NCBI GenBank assembly: GCA_964498785.1
Contig: CAZCJL010000145.1
Location: forward strand, 1-15,934
DNA length: 15,934 bases
From: Mariaggregatimicrobium sp964498785
GTDB lineage: Bacteria > Zhuqueibacterota > Zhuqueibacteria > Thermofontimicrobiales > Thiofontviventaceae
Direction of reading: 5' to 3'
Below the pieces are notes generated by a model. The model was not told where the DNA came from. It made no database searches and was given only the letters and a program-made list of their open reading frames with translations. Position 1 is the first letter of the stretch, and each line of letters opens with the position of its first letter. A program made the translations under genes and the position numbers. Shown here one piece after another: positions 1 through 7,084 of this stretch.

Positions 1-31
1 TTCCGGGACAAGCCCGGAATGACATTTTACA
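1..31. repeat. Partial copy of palindromic repeat at window start
   Basis: These 31 bases are identical to the last 31 bases of the window (15904-15934). They contain the third hairpin of the repeat at 15854-15927 (TTCCGGG, loop ACAAG, CCCGGAA) and its closing TGACA. The rest of the repeat lies outside the window. The identity is seen directly. That both are copies of one dispersed family is inference. Confidence 0.85.
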
Positions 32-259
32 AAAAAATCAAACTTATGATACAGCCCCCCGAGAAATTACCAACTTTTGGGAATTGCTCCCATGAGAAAG
101 GAAAAACCATAGCTTAAAATTCCAAAAATCAAGAATCAAACTACACGCAAATCTTAAAAGATTAATAGTCAAATTCGAGATATAAATAAAATCAATTTTC
201 ACTTTTTGAATGTTTGGTAATCCCAAACTGTCTGGAAATTGACATTTCAAATGAAACGA

Positions 260-298
260 AACGTCCTGTTACCCCTATGAAACAGTGACGTTTTTTTT
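260..298 (+). terminator. Rho-independent terminator, no upstream gene in window
   Basis: AACGTC-CTGTT (260-270) pairs with AACAG-t-GACGTT (281-292), an 11-bp stem with one bulged base. A run of T follows to 298. The orientation stops plus-strand transcription, yet no plus-strand gene precedes it in the window. The transcript it ends starts left of the window or is a short untranslated RNA. Confidence 0.75.
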
Positions 299-420
299 AT
301 TCAGTTTACGGCCTCGTAACTTTCGTTTACCATTCGCACGAATGCCTCATAAAATCGGTATGTTTTGTCTCACCATAGAAATGATGGATCAAAGTAATAC
401 AAATATTGCGAAAAAATAAA

Positions 421-449
421 TTGAAATTACGATAAGTATTTGCTATATT
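421..449 (+). promoter_or_regulatory. Sigma70-type promoter with extended -10, for the unknown gene pair
   Basis: A -35 box TTGAAA (421-426) is separated by 17 bases from a -10 box TATATT (444-449). TGC precedes the -10, matching the extended -10 pattern. Each box is 5/6 to consensus. The predicted start near 456 would give a leader of about 170 bases before the ATG at 628. Confidence 0.6.
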
Positions 450-460
450 TTATAGTAAAT
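438..460. promoter_or_regulatory. Palindrome overlapping the -10 box (operator candidate)
   Basis: ATTTGCTATA (438-447) and TATAGTAAAT (451-460) are inverted repeats matching at 9 of 10 positions around a TTT centre. The palindrome covers the -10 box and the predicted start site, where a repressor would block initiation. The binding protein is unknown. The AT-rich composition makes chance palindromes more likely. Confidence 0.4.
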
Positions 461-627
461 TAGATATTAATGATTATCAGAATTTGTAAGATCAATAATT
501 ACAGTTAAATAAGCATAGATAAGTTAGTCGGGTGCATGGCATTGGTTTTGCGTAAGACTGTGCAGACAATGCTGGGATGTTTGAACATTAGTATCGGCTG
601 TTAATAATGGCTGGTGAGGAGGTTATT

Positions 628-1140
628 ATGAAACTTATGACATCATTCATTGTCGTTTTAATAATTGCGTGTGGTTGTATTGCCCAGGATTTTGGAGAAG
701 AGAATGGATTAAATTTTGTAGTTGTTGAACCAAAATCTTATGAGCAAAAATTTCTGGACGCCATAATTCAAAAGTATAGTAACAAGGAATCCCAAAAACA
801 GGTGATTATTTTTTGTTGGGGACAGCTTCCGGTCGATAATTATTTATTAGTTGATCCGCCGGAACGTTTTTCAAAATCAAGCGGAGCTTATACAAACAAA
901 TTGGAGAGAATGGAGAGAACCAATAATTTAGCCCCGGAAAAAGCAAGGCTGTTAGATGAAATTGAAAAGTACAAGAATGCTATCCAAAAATCAACCCAGG
1001 AGCTGTACGAATTGAAACGAGAACGAGATTATATTGTTCGAAAATTAGCGCGACTAAAAAAAATGTTGCATCTGAATGAAAAAATCAGGTTGGAAAAACC
1101 GGAGGGGAACAATGGCTATGAAGCGGAAAGTAAGAATTAG
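628..1140 (+). CDS. Unknown exported protein with C-terminal coiled coil
   Basis: I do not recognise this 170-residue protein. The ATG at 628 is preferred over 607 because GAGGAGG (616-622) sits 5 bases upstream, and because it puts an export signal at the very N-terminus. Residues 4-14 are strongly hydrophobic and end in IIAC-GC, so Cys15 fits a lipobox and lipoprotein sorting is possible; signal peptidase I cleavage after CIA (17-19) is the alternative. The middle (20-95) shows no known motif. Residues about 103-150 are a charged heptad-like coiled coil rich in E, K, R and L. The gene overlaps the next one by 29 bases, so the two are probably translationally coupled and transcribed from the promoter at 421-449. 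Function is unknown; a secreted or periplasm-facing structural or sensing role is inference. Confidence 0.7.
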   Translation: MKLMTSFIVVLIIACGCIAQDFGEENGLNFVVVEPKSYEQKFLDAIIQKYSNKESQKQVIIFCWGQLPVDNYLLVDPPERFSKSSGAYTNKLERMERTNNLAPEKARLLDEIEKYKNAIQKSTQELYELKRERDYIVRKLARLKKMLHLNEKIRLEKPEGNNGYEAESKN

Positions 1141-1456
1141 TGAAGAATCAGGGGGAGCCTTTCATTACGATTTTAAAGATGATGTCATTAAAGACATTCT
1201 CTATCAAATCGATTATCAGACAGCGTTTCGTAATAAAGTTGTTTCAGTTTCTGAAAAAGAAATGGCAAATGAATTGAAGAAGCTATCAACAGGCGTTTTA
1301 ACCTCATGGTACTTAGCTTACATTTATATCCGCCGGGAATTAATGCATGCAGGCTATGAACTAAACGGACTAAAGGTATTCGACGCGCCGTTGGACACGA
1401 TCAGCGAGGTAATGAGCAAAAATCCGGATTTTGACATCAATAGCTACATTTTTTGA
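1112..1456 (+). CDS. Unknown small protein, coupled to the upstream exported protein
   Basis: The product is 114 residues if translation starts at ATG 1112, which has GGAGGGG (1101-1107) 4 bases upstream. An earlier in-frame ATG at 1076 lacks a ribosome-binding site. There is no signal peptide or clear membrane segment, although residues 62-73 are locally hydrophobic and aromatic (Leu-Thr-Ser-Trp-Tyr-Leu-Ala-Tyr). The N-terminus is basic (MAMKRKVR) and the rest looks helical. I recognise no family or catalytic motif. The 29-base overlap with the preceding gene, in another reading frame, strongly suggests co-expression. A cytoplasmic partner for the exported coiled-coil protein is possible but unproven. 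No plus-strand terminator follows: the hairpin at 1470-1517 has its T-tract on the other side. Confidence 0.7.
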   Translation: MAMKRKVRISEESGGAFHYDFKDDVIKDILYQIDYQTAFRNKVVSVSEKEMANELKKLSTGVLTSWYLAYIYIRRELMHAGYELNGLKVFDAPLDTISEVMSKNPDFDINSYIF

Positions 1457-1461
1457 GGAAG

Positions 1462-1517
1462 CAAAAAAAATGTTCAATAAGTCATTGAGTGATTAATGCT
1501 CGATGACTTATGAACAT
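1462..1517 (-). terminator. Terminator of the minus-strand mpl/R3H unit
   Basis: ATGTTCAATAAGTCATTGAG (1470-1489) pairs with the arm at 1499-1517, with one bulge and one mismatch. Read on the minus strand, the hairpin is followed by eight T (complement of the A-run ending at 1470). It lies about 40 bases past the stop codon of the R3H gene. Confidence 0.75.
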
Positions 1518-1559
1518 CCTGATTACAGGAACAAGCGCAGTTTATTTAGTAGGATAAAT

Positions 1560-2048
1560 TTAAAAAATCTTAATCTTTTTGATTATCTTTTTCAACGCTC
1601 TTCCAAATGCTTTTTGTTTGATTTCCAAAATGCGGTTATCATCTTCTCCGGTGCTGGTTGTTTCGATTCCTTCTGTTGATTTCAGGTGATCATGAATAAC
1701 AAAACGTTCGTAATTACCCAGATTTTCAAGATAAACAGATTGACCGGTTTCCAAGACGAGTTTCAATTTTTCATCTGCAAATTTTTTCAGATTTCCTACC
1801 GGAAAAATTTTTAATACAAACTGGTCGCTGTCACGATAGGTTTTTGTTTTAAATTCCGGTTTATCATCGAAAAAACTGTGAATTCGTTTTCGTTCATAAG
1901 CCGTTAAGTTTTCCAGCGAAACTGGTTCAATGGAATCTTGTAAATTTTTTTGAATATCGATTAGAATACGGTCAATTTTTGCAAAGTCTTCGCTGTGCCT
2001 CCCTGCCGGTGCACGATTTAGACCGGGTCTTCTGCTTTTTCTTTCCAT
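1560..2048 (-). CDS. Tandem R3H-domain nucleic-acid-binding protein
   Basis: This 162-residue protein carries two copies of an R3H-like unit. The first spans about residues 42-82 with the signature Arg53-x3-His57 in the context Tyr-Glu-Arg-Lys-Arg-Ile-His. The second spans about 104-145 with Arg115-x3-His119 in Tyr-Glu-Arg-Phe-Val-Ile-His. The copies are 62 residues apart, and each is preceded by a Leu-Glu-Asn-Leu stretch. The family binds single-stranded nucleic acid; in Jag/KhpB-type proteins one R3H domain follows a KH domain, but no KH is present here. N- and C-terminal tails are strongly basic (C-terminal residues 150-162 rich in Lys/Ile), consistent with RNA or DNA contact. The start lies 2 bases after the mpl stop, so it is the distal gene of that unit. 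KhpB/Jag has links to envelope growth, which fits the position, but the role here is inference. Confidence 0.75.
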   Translation of the reverse strand: MERKSRRPGLNRAPAGRHSEDFAKIDRILIDIQKNLQDSIEPVSLENLTAYERKRIHSFFDDKPEFKTKTYRDSDQFVLKIFPVGNLKKFADEKLKLVLETGQSVYLENLGNYERFVIHDHLKSTEGIETTSTGEDDNRILEIKQKAFGRALKKIIKKIKIF

Positions 2049-2050
2049 AA

Positions 2051-3460
2051 TTATATACTCGAAAGCCTTTCAATTAACAAATCATGAATTCCACCAAATG
2101 CTCCATTGCTCATAAATAGAACAAGATCATTTGACTGCACGTGGTTTACTATGTATTCAACAATTTCTTCTACAGATTCAAAAATATATGCCTCTTTATG
2201 TTTGTTTCTTATGTGCGATAGAACGTTTTCCACGGAAAGTCGTTCCTCTTCTTTTACTTTATGCGGCAAATGCAAGGGAGCAAAAATTATTACATCAGCA
2301 TTTTCAAAAGCATCGGAATAAAGGTGCTCCATCAATTTTCGTTTAGCCGTGGAAGTGCGAGGCTCATAAACAGCCCAAATACGTCTATCCGGAAATTGAT
2401 GTTTTAGACCGTCTATTGTCACTCGAACTTCGGTTGGATGGTGCGCAAAATCATCGTAAATCGTTATATTGTCTATTTTAGCCCGAATTTCAAGGCGCTT
2501 TTTAATGTTTTTAAAACTTGAAAAACTCTCCTGGATTTTGTGTTGCGTTAGATTATGAAAACCGGCCACTGCGATTGCTGCTGTTGCATTTCGAATGTTG
2601 TGGTCTCCGGATAATGGAACCGTAAAACGTCCCCAAAATGAGCGCTCCCTCATGATGTCAAATGATGTGGAATTGGAAGAGTATTCAATATTTGTGGCAT
2701 GCCAGAAATTGTTGTCTGATAAACCAAATGTTTGAACAGGCGAAAATGCCCCGGGAATTAGTTCTTTAACATTCGGATCATCGCCGCACGCTATTAGTAA
2801 TCCGTTTCGGGGAATCAGGTTTATGAGCCGGCGAAAAGTCAATTTTATTTGATCCAGGTTGTCAAAAATGTCTGCATGATCAAATTCGATATTATTTAAT
2901 ACGACTACATCAGGCATATAGTGAAAAAATTTGGCGCCTTTATCAAAAAAGGCAGAATCGTATTCATCGCCTTCAACAACAAATATATCCCCGGAATCGA
3001 GTTTAAATCCCTGATTAAAATTAAGGGGAATGCCGCCGATTAAAAAACCCGGTTTTTTACCAGCAACTTCCAGCATCCAGGCAATGAGTGAACTGGTAGT
3101 TGTTTTGCCATGCGTGCCGGCAACTACAACAGAATGTTTTCCTCGAATAAAAAAATCTTTTAGCGCGAGCGGTAATGATGTATATGGAATTTTGTTTTCC
3201 AGTACATATTCCACTTCCGGATTGCCGCGTGACATCGCGTTTCCGATAATCACGAGGTCCGGATGAGGTTGAAGATGTTTTGAATCAAATCCATGGTAAA
3301 TGTGAATGCCCTGGTCATTAAGAAAAGTACTCATCGGAGGATAGACATGTTCGTCTGATCCTGTTATTTGATACCCCTGAGATTTTAGCATTGCGGCAAT
3401 GGAGCCCATGGCGGTGCCACATATAGCAATAAGATGAATGCGTTTGATCGTGTTGTTCAT
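2051..3460 (-). CDS. mpl: UDP-N-acetylmuramate:L-Ala-gamma-D-Glu-meso-DAP ligase
   Basis: Mpl is a cytoplasmic ATP-dependent ligase that attaches the recycled murein tripeptide to UDP-MurNAc, bypassing MurC, MurD and MurE. At 469 residues it is close to the usual 450-460. The N-terminal Rossmann-like domain begins with the IHLIAICGTAMGSIA signature (8-22) and has GSDE at 34-37. The ATP P-loop AGTHGKTTTS is at 114-123. The Mur-ligase central domain shows EGDEYDSAFFDK (163-174), NNIEFDHADIF (189-199) and GDHNIRNATAAIA (285-297). The C-terminal domain has YDDFAHHPTEV (335-345) and YEPRTST (365-371). The HHPTEV and CGTAMGS patterns separate Mpl from MurC. No strong ribosome-binding site precedes the ATG. 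The R3H gene follows 2 bases later and the thioredoxin-like gene lies 214 bases upstream. Presence of mpl implies meso-DAP peptidoglycan recycling. Confidence 0.95.
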   Translation of the reverse strand: MNNTIKRIHLIAICGTAMGSIAAMLKSQGYQITGSDEHVYPPMSTFLNDQGIHIYHGFDSKHLQPHPDLVIIGNAMSRGNPEVEYVLENKIPYTSLPLALKDFFIRGKHSVVVAGTHGKTTTSSLIAWMLEVAGKKPGFLIGGIPLNFNQGFKLDSGDIFVVEGDEYDSAFFDKGAKFFHYMPDVVVLNNIEFDHADIFDNLDQIKLTFRRLINLIPRNGLLIACGDDPNVKELIPGAFSPVQTFGLSDNNFWHATNIEYSSNSTSFDIMRERSFWGRFTVPLSGDHNIRNATAAIAVAGFHNLTQHKIQESFSSFKNIKKRLEIRAKIDNITIYDDFAHHPTEVRVTIDGLKHQFPDRRIWAVYEPRTSTAKRKLMEHLYSDAFENADVIIFAPLHLPHKVKEEERLSVENVLSHIRNKHKEAYIFESVEEIVEYIVNHVQSNDLVLFMSNGAFGGIHDLLIERLSSI

Positions 3461-3674
3461 TTGTAAGCTGTTGGTTTCGGTTGCAGATTTTTTAGATGAT
3501 CAGTCAAATATGGTTCGATCATCAAAAATTAGCGAATAATGTGCCATTATAAACTGTGAATTAAGTTATAATGTAAATACAATTTTTGAATTTTGCAATG
3601 ATTTTTTTGAAAATAAACTATTTTTAAAATAATATGACAGACAGATAACGAAAAAAGATGCTGCAATTGCCGCG

Positions 3675-4184
3675 CTATTTACCAGCCTGTAAAATTTCGA
3701 GTAAATCATGTTCCAAACGAATCATCGGTCTTTCGATGATTCTCCCCAGTTCTGTATCCTCCACATAGATAATAAACGTTGGAATATATTCGATACCATA
3801 CTTTTCTCGCATCCCCGATGTATCAGCCTTTGCTCGATTTAAACCGAACATTTTGTAGTGAATACGAGTCTGTTGAAGTTCATCAATAATTTTTAATAAT
3901 CTGGGAACCTCCCGCTTGCAATCCGGGCAATATGTACCGAGTATCATCAATATATGGATGTCTTTGTTCAATACATCGATTTGCTTAATGATATCTGCTT
4001 CCGGTTGATAATCATGCATTTGTTGTTCATAATCAGGGAATTCAGCGAACAGTGTATTTTTTGTGAGCCAGCCAGTTAATATTTGAGGTGTTGAAGGTTC
4101 CTTTTTTTCCCGGGAAGAGCATTGCAGGGAAAATATACTTGTAACAAATAACAATATTGCCAGATTAACACAAGATGTTTTCAT
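3675..4184 (-). CDS. Thioredoxin-fold lipoprotein with CPDC active site
   Basis: This 169-residue protein has an export signal (1-21), a probable lipidated Cys22 (Phe-Ser-Leu-Gln-Cys-Ser-Ser) and a thioredoxin-like domain from about 70. The redox motif is Cys86-Pro-Asp-Cys89 in the context GTYCPDCKREVP, and the conserved cis-proline is likely Pro135 in EYIPTFIIY. Together these predict a membrane-anchored thiol-disulfide oxidoreductase or thiol sensor in the periplasm or on a membrane face. Gln at lipobox position -1 is unusual, so lipidation is not certain. A good ribosome-binding site (CAGGAG, 6 bases from ATG) lies in the 14-base gap after the rodZ-like stop, so the two genes are probably co-transcribed. 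It resembles TlpA/ResA-type proteins but lacks the long insert of that group. The substrate cannot be told from sequence. Confidence 0.8.
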   Translation of the reverse strand: MKTSCVNLAILLFVTSIFSLQCSSREKKEPSTPQILTGWLTKNTLFAEFPDYEQQMHDYQPEADIIKQIDVLNKDIHILMILGTYCPDCKREVPRLLKIIDELQQTRIHYKMFGLNRAKADTSGMREKYGIEYIPTFIIYVEDTELGRIIERPMIRLEHDLLEILQAGK

Positions 4185-4198
4185 AAATGACTCCTGAA

Positions 4199-4987
4199 TT
4201 AAAAACGATTTTCTTGAATTCCGTTCTTTGTCAAAATAAAATTAAGAACTTCCATGCGCTCACCTAATTTTCCCAGATCGTTTCCGTTCAAATATAGCCG
4301 AACACCCGCGCCATTACCGATTCTGATAAGAAACTTTTGTTTGGCTCCCCAGGTCATCGTATCGCCTCTTTCAAAAATAAATTCTTGAGCCACACTATCG
4401 TCAACAGCAATTTGCATCCAGGTGCGTTCGGCAGCCACAATATTTAATTCTAGATCTTTTTTTGCAGGAATAAAAGATGAGAAACTGGCGAATTGAGAGT
4501 CCTGGCCCGAAACCTTCCTGGTTTCGTTTTTAGTGCCCATAATCCCATTTGATTCATTATTATCAAAAATCAGCATTAACGTAATTATAACCAGTAAGAA
4601 AGCAGTAGATATTACGAGTGATAAATGTCGTTCTTTCAATTTGTTAATAGCAGATTCAACATCATTCCAGATAGCATTGGTTTCCGCGGGATGTGGCGTA
4701 ACGCTTTTAGGGGTGTCGTTGCTTTTTGGTGGTTTTTGTTGTTTGCATACAAGTTCATTAAATTTCCGATAAAAGTAATCCGTGTTTTTGCCAATTTCAT
4801 CAAGATATGATTTAACAAAGTATCGGACATAGGGATCAGGCAGAAAATCAAAATGGCCGGATTCAATCGCCTCCAGGAATTTTAAGCTAATTTTTGTCTT
4901 TTTAGAAATGTCGTCAAGCGTAAGATTTCTGAGCTCCCTTTCTTGTTTTAGCTCGAACCCGAATTGGTTTAGCTTGTCGTTATCCAT
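4199..4987 (-). CDS. rodZ: RodZ-like cell-shape protein (HTH, TM segment, DUF4115-type C-terminus)
   Basis: RodZ is a bitopic membrane protein that links MreB filaments to the elongation machinery. The 262-residue product shows the family layout. An N-terminal helix-turn-helix (about 7-75) carries the patterns FGFELKQERELRNLTLDDIS, then TKIS, LEAIESGHFDFLPDPYVRYFVKSYL. A polar linker follows, then one transmembrane segment at about 122-141 and a C-terminal beta-rich domain (about 178-258) with TWMQIAVDD, FERGDTMTWGAKQKFLIRIGNGAGV and LNGNDLGKLG, typical of DUF4115. I chose ATG 4987 because GGAGGG (5003-4998) is 10 bases upstream; ATG 4996 is only one base from it, and GTG 5005 would contain it. 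It lies 28 bases after maf and 14 before the thioredoxin-like gene. No mreB is in the window. A transcriptional role is less likely given the TM segment. Confidence 0.85.
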   Translation of the reverse strand: MDNDKLNQFGFELKQERELRNLTLDDISKKTKISLKFLEAIESGHFDFLPDPYVRYFVKSYLDEIGKNTDYFYRKFNELVCKQQKPPKSNDTPKSVTPHPAETNAIWNDVESAINKLKERHLSLVISTAFLLVIITLMLIFDNNESNGIMGTKNETRKVSGQDSQFASFSSFIPAKKDLELNIVAAERTWMQIAVDDSVAQEFIFERGDTMTWGAKQKFLIRIGNGAGVRLYLNGNDLGKLGERMEVLNFILTKNGIQENRF

Positions 4988-5015
4988 TTTTTTCATTCCC
5001 TCCACGTAAATTAGT

Positions 5016-5603
5016 TCAGAGCTTGAAGAAGGGTTTTAATGAATTATAAAGCTTTGTTAATGGTAATCCCATCACATTATAGAAGCAGCCATTAATTTTT
5101 TCGACAAAAATAGCGCTTTCGTCCTGGATACCGTAAGCACCGGCTTTATCAAACGGCTGTGCAACCTGGACATACCTTTCGATTTCCCAAGTTGTTAGCT
5201 TCCGAAACACAACGTCTGTTACTTCATAATCTGTAAAAACCTCGCCTGCCGGTGTTTCGATGATCGTAAAACCGGTAAAAACCTGGTGCGTTCGGCCACT
5301 TAAAAGCATTAGCATTTCCAGGGCTTCATTTTTATTTTGGGGTTTGCCGAGGATTCGGCCGTTGCTTACAACTATTGAATCCGCACCGACGATAATTCCG
5401 GAATTTATTTTCTCTGCGATTTCCGTTGCTTTTCGTTTTGATATTTCTCGTACAAAAGTGATCGGATCGTTAGTATCCAGTGTTTCTTCGACATGACTGG
5501 CTTGAATGTCGAAGTTCGCAATAATTTTTTTTAACAACTCGATCCGTCGCGGTGATTGTGATGCTAAAATAAGACGCTTAACGCTGGTATCAATCATGGG
5601 CAT
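5016..5603 (-). CDS. maf: Maf-family nucleoside triphosphate pyrophosphatase
   Basis: Maf proteins hydrolyse non-canonical or modified nucleoside triphosphates to monophosphate and pyrophosphate, keeping them out of nucleic acids. The 195-residue length is normal. The N-terminal signature LILASQSPRRIELL is at 11-24, the catalytic-base Asp75 lies in IVGADSIVV (71-79), SGRTHQVFTGF is at 102-112, and the C-terminal block FDKAGAYGIQDESAIFVEKI with NVMGLPL runs 151-182. That block resembles the YhdE-type (dTTP/UTP) branch more than the YceF (m7GTP) branch. The family Thr in ADT is Ser76 here. The start at 5603 has AAGGA about 10 bases upstream. A promoter at 5641-5669 lies in the 78-base gap after dtd, so maf probably heads a unit with the rodZ-like and thioredoxin-like genes. 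Confidence 0.93.
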   Translation of the reverse strand: MPMIDTSVKRLILASQSPRRIELLKKIIANFDIQASHVEETLDTNDPITFVREISKRKATEIAEKINSGIIVGADSIVVSNGRILGKPQNKNEALEMLMLLSGRTHQVFTGFTIIETPAGEVFTDYEVTDVVFRKLTTWEIERYVQVAQPFDKAGAYGIQDESAIFVEKINGCFYNVMGLPLTKLYNSLKPFFKL

Positions 5604-5640
5604 GGGGTGATATTCCTTTCATTTATGTGGTGAGAACTAT

Positions 5641-5669
5641 ATTATAACTGTTAGCCGGTTAAAAAGCAA
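5641..5669 (-). promoter_or_regulatory. Sigma70-type promoter upstream of maf
   Basis: On the minus strand, TTGCTT (5669-5664) and a perfect TATAAT (5646-5641) are exactly 17 bases apart. The predicted start near 5634 gives a leader of about 30 bases before the maf ATG at 5603. The -35 is only 3/6 to consensus. Confidence 0.55.
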
Positions 5670-5681
5670 GGGATAATTTAG

Positions 5682-6122
5682 TTACCGGCTTTCAGCTATA
5701 ATCGTCACCGGCCCGTCATTATGAATTTCCACCAGCATCATTGCTCCGAATATTCCGCATTCCACTTTCAAGCCGCTCTTTTTTGCACAGGAAACAAATT
5801 TTTCATAAAGCGGTTCTGATATTTCCGGCGGAGCTGCTTCTATAAAACTGGGGCGCCTTCCTTTGCTTGTATTACCATACAAAGTAAATTGAGAAATAAC
5901 TAAAACCTCTCCTTTTACATCAAGCGCCGAAAGATTAAATTTGTTCTTATTATCGGTAAAAATACGAAGATTCACACATTTTTCTGCTAAGTACCTGGCA
6001 TCTTCTTCTGTGTCTTCATTTTTTACTCCTAATAAGATCACTAAACCTTTATTTATTTTTCCAACAATTTTATTCTCAACAGATACAGACGCTTTTTCAA
6101 CTCTTTGTAATATTGCACGCAT
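5682..6122 (-). CDS. dtd: D-aminoacyl-tRNA deacylase
   Basis: Dtd removes D-amino acids, and glycine mischarged on tRNA(Ala), from tRNAs; it works as a cytoplasmic homodimer. The 146-residue length is exactly typical. The N-terminal MRAILQRVEKASVSV and the catalytic block SQFTLYGNTSKGRRPSF (77-93, with Thr80) are present. So is the C-terminal NDGPVTI (135-141) with the Gly137-cis-Pro138 chirality filter. The ATG is preceded by AAGGAG at good spacing. It starts 10 bases after the prenyltransferase stop, so the two are very likely co-transcribed; a separate promoter for maf lies just downstream. Confidence 0.96.
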   Translation of the reverse strand: MRAILQRVEKASVSVENKIVGKINKGLVILLGVKNEDTEEDARYLAEKCVNLRIFTDNKNKFNLSALDVKGEVLVISQFTLYGNTSKGRRPSFIEAAPPEISEPLYEKFVSCAKKSGLKVECGIFGAMMLVEIHNDGPVTIIAESR

Positions 6123-6132
6123 CTCGTCTCCT

Positions 6133-6969
6133 TTAAAATCTTCCTACATAAATTGCGATAAGTCCGACAAGCATATCAATCTTCAACAGTGTGCTCAACC
6201 GACCTAAATTAGAAGGAGCAGGATTTTTCCACATCGATATAAGGACATAAATAACAAACAGGTCAACTCCGAAGACAACGACGATTAAATAGATTTTTCC
6301 AAAGACATGAAACAAATATGGCAGTAATGTGACAACTATTAATATGCAGTAAATAATTGTCGTCAGGATGAAGGACATTTTTTTTCCATAAATTGTCGGT
6401 AGTGTGCGGGCATTATCGGCGCTGTCTCCTTTATGGTCTTCAACGTCCTTAATAATTTCCCGACCAAAATGAAATAAAAATGCAAAACCTGCTGGTATCA
6501 TGGCTTTATCTAATAAATCGACAGCAACAGCGCCATAGATGAATGCAAATGCTGTCATCAAACTAACAGTCAGATTTCCCCACAGAACCGTTCGTTTTAA
6601 TCGGGCGCTGTAGAAGTACAATAAAAAGCAAGCAAAAAGTGCGATTACTCCGGCCCGGGCATTGATAAAGCTTCCTAATAAGGCGCCAGTAAAAAAAAGC
6701 ATCATTGAAAAAATAAAGGCTTCGGATCGGGTTAACAAACCCGCTGCTAACGGTCGGTAAGGCTTGTTTATTCTATCAATATTTACATCGTAAAAGTCAT
6801 TAATGGAATTGGCTGCGGCAGCGATTAGTGAACCGGAAATAATAGCTAAAAGCACATTTGTTAATGGTGAGAGCGAACCTGCGATGAATGATCCGACGAG
6901 TATCGATAAACCGCCAATCAATACATTTAGTGGTCGTGTTAGGATGAAAAAAGCCCGAATTTTTTTCAC
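6133..6969 (-). CDS. UbiA-family prenyltransferase, DGGGP-synthase-like
   Basis: This 278-residue polytopic membrane protein has the two UbiA aspartate motifs. One is NDFYDVNID (57-65) followed by RINKPYRPLAAG; the other is DVEDHKGD (175-182) preceded by REIIK. These bind the Mg-pyrophosphate of a polyprenyl donor. About eight or nine hydrophobic segments surround them. NDxYDxxxDxINKPxRP is the pattern of archaeal digeranylgeranylglyceryl phosphate synthases and their bacterial relatives. The best call is therefore transfer of a geranylgeranyl-type group to a glycerol-1-phosphate ether lipid. Menaquinone, heme or chlorophyll-type UbiA enzymes remain possible, because subfamily assignment by eye is uncertain. 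Translation starts at GTG 6969; the nearest AGGGA lies about 14 bases upstream, which is far. It precedes dtd by 10 bases and follows the Omp85 gene by 198. Confidence 0.85.
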   Translation of the reverse strand: MKKIRAFFILTRPLNVLIGGLSILVGSFIAGSLSPLTNVLLAIISGSLIAAAANSINDFYDVNIDRINKPYRPLAAGLLTRSEAFIFSMMLFFTGALLGSFINARAGVIALFACFLLYFYSARLKRTVLWGNLTVSLMTAFAFIYGAVAVDLLDKAMIPAGFAFLFHFGREIIKDVEDHKGDSADNARTLPTIYGKKMSFILTTIIYCILIVVTLLPYLFHVFGKIYLIVVVFGVDLFVIYVLISMWKNPAPSNLGRLSTLLKIDMLVGLIAIYVGRF

Positions 6970-7084
6970 AATCGATTCAACATTCCCTTAACAGTCATCA
7001 ATTAAAAGACCAAACAATTTCTACTTCAATAAAATAAAAATATATTGATATTAATATTAATAATAAGACAACAATTTGCGAAAA

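Larger units (their letters stand above)
32..606. other. Gene-free leader region with terminator, promoter and leader hairpin
   Basis: I see no convincing gene here. The only long open frame (minus strand, 44-250) has no ribosome-binding site and reads as low-complexity AT-rich sequence. The stretch holds a terminator (260-298), a promoter with an overlapping palindrome (421-460) and a roughly 170-base leader before the gene at 628. The leader can fold a hairpin: GCATTG at 539-544 pairs with CAATGC at 567-572, with an inner GTTTT/AAGAC stem (545-549/554-558). Confidence 0.6.

Noticed and set aside
44..250. 68-codon minus-strand ORF near the window start
   Set aside because: It has no ribosome-binding site, low-complexity AT-rich composition and no domain-like pattern; it overlaps the edge of the repeat.
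1470..1517. Hairpin as a terminator for the plus-strand unknown gene pair
   Set aside because: There is no T-tract on the plus strand; the T-run is on the minus side, so it terminates the R3H/mpl unit.
3487..3527. GATGATC/GATCATC inverted repeat upstream of mpl
   Set aside because: A 7-bp stem with a long loop and no T-tract on the minus strand, near other AT-rich palindromes; too weak to call an operator or terminator.
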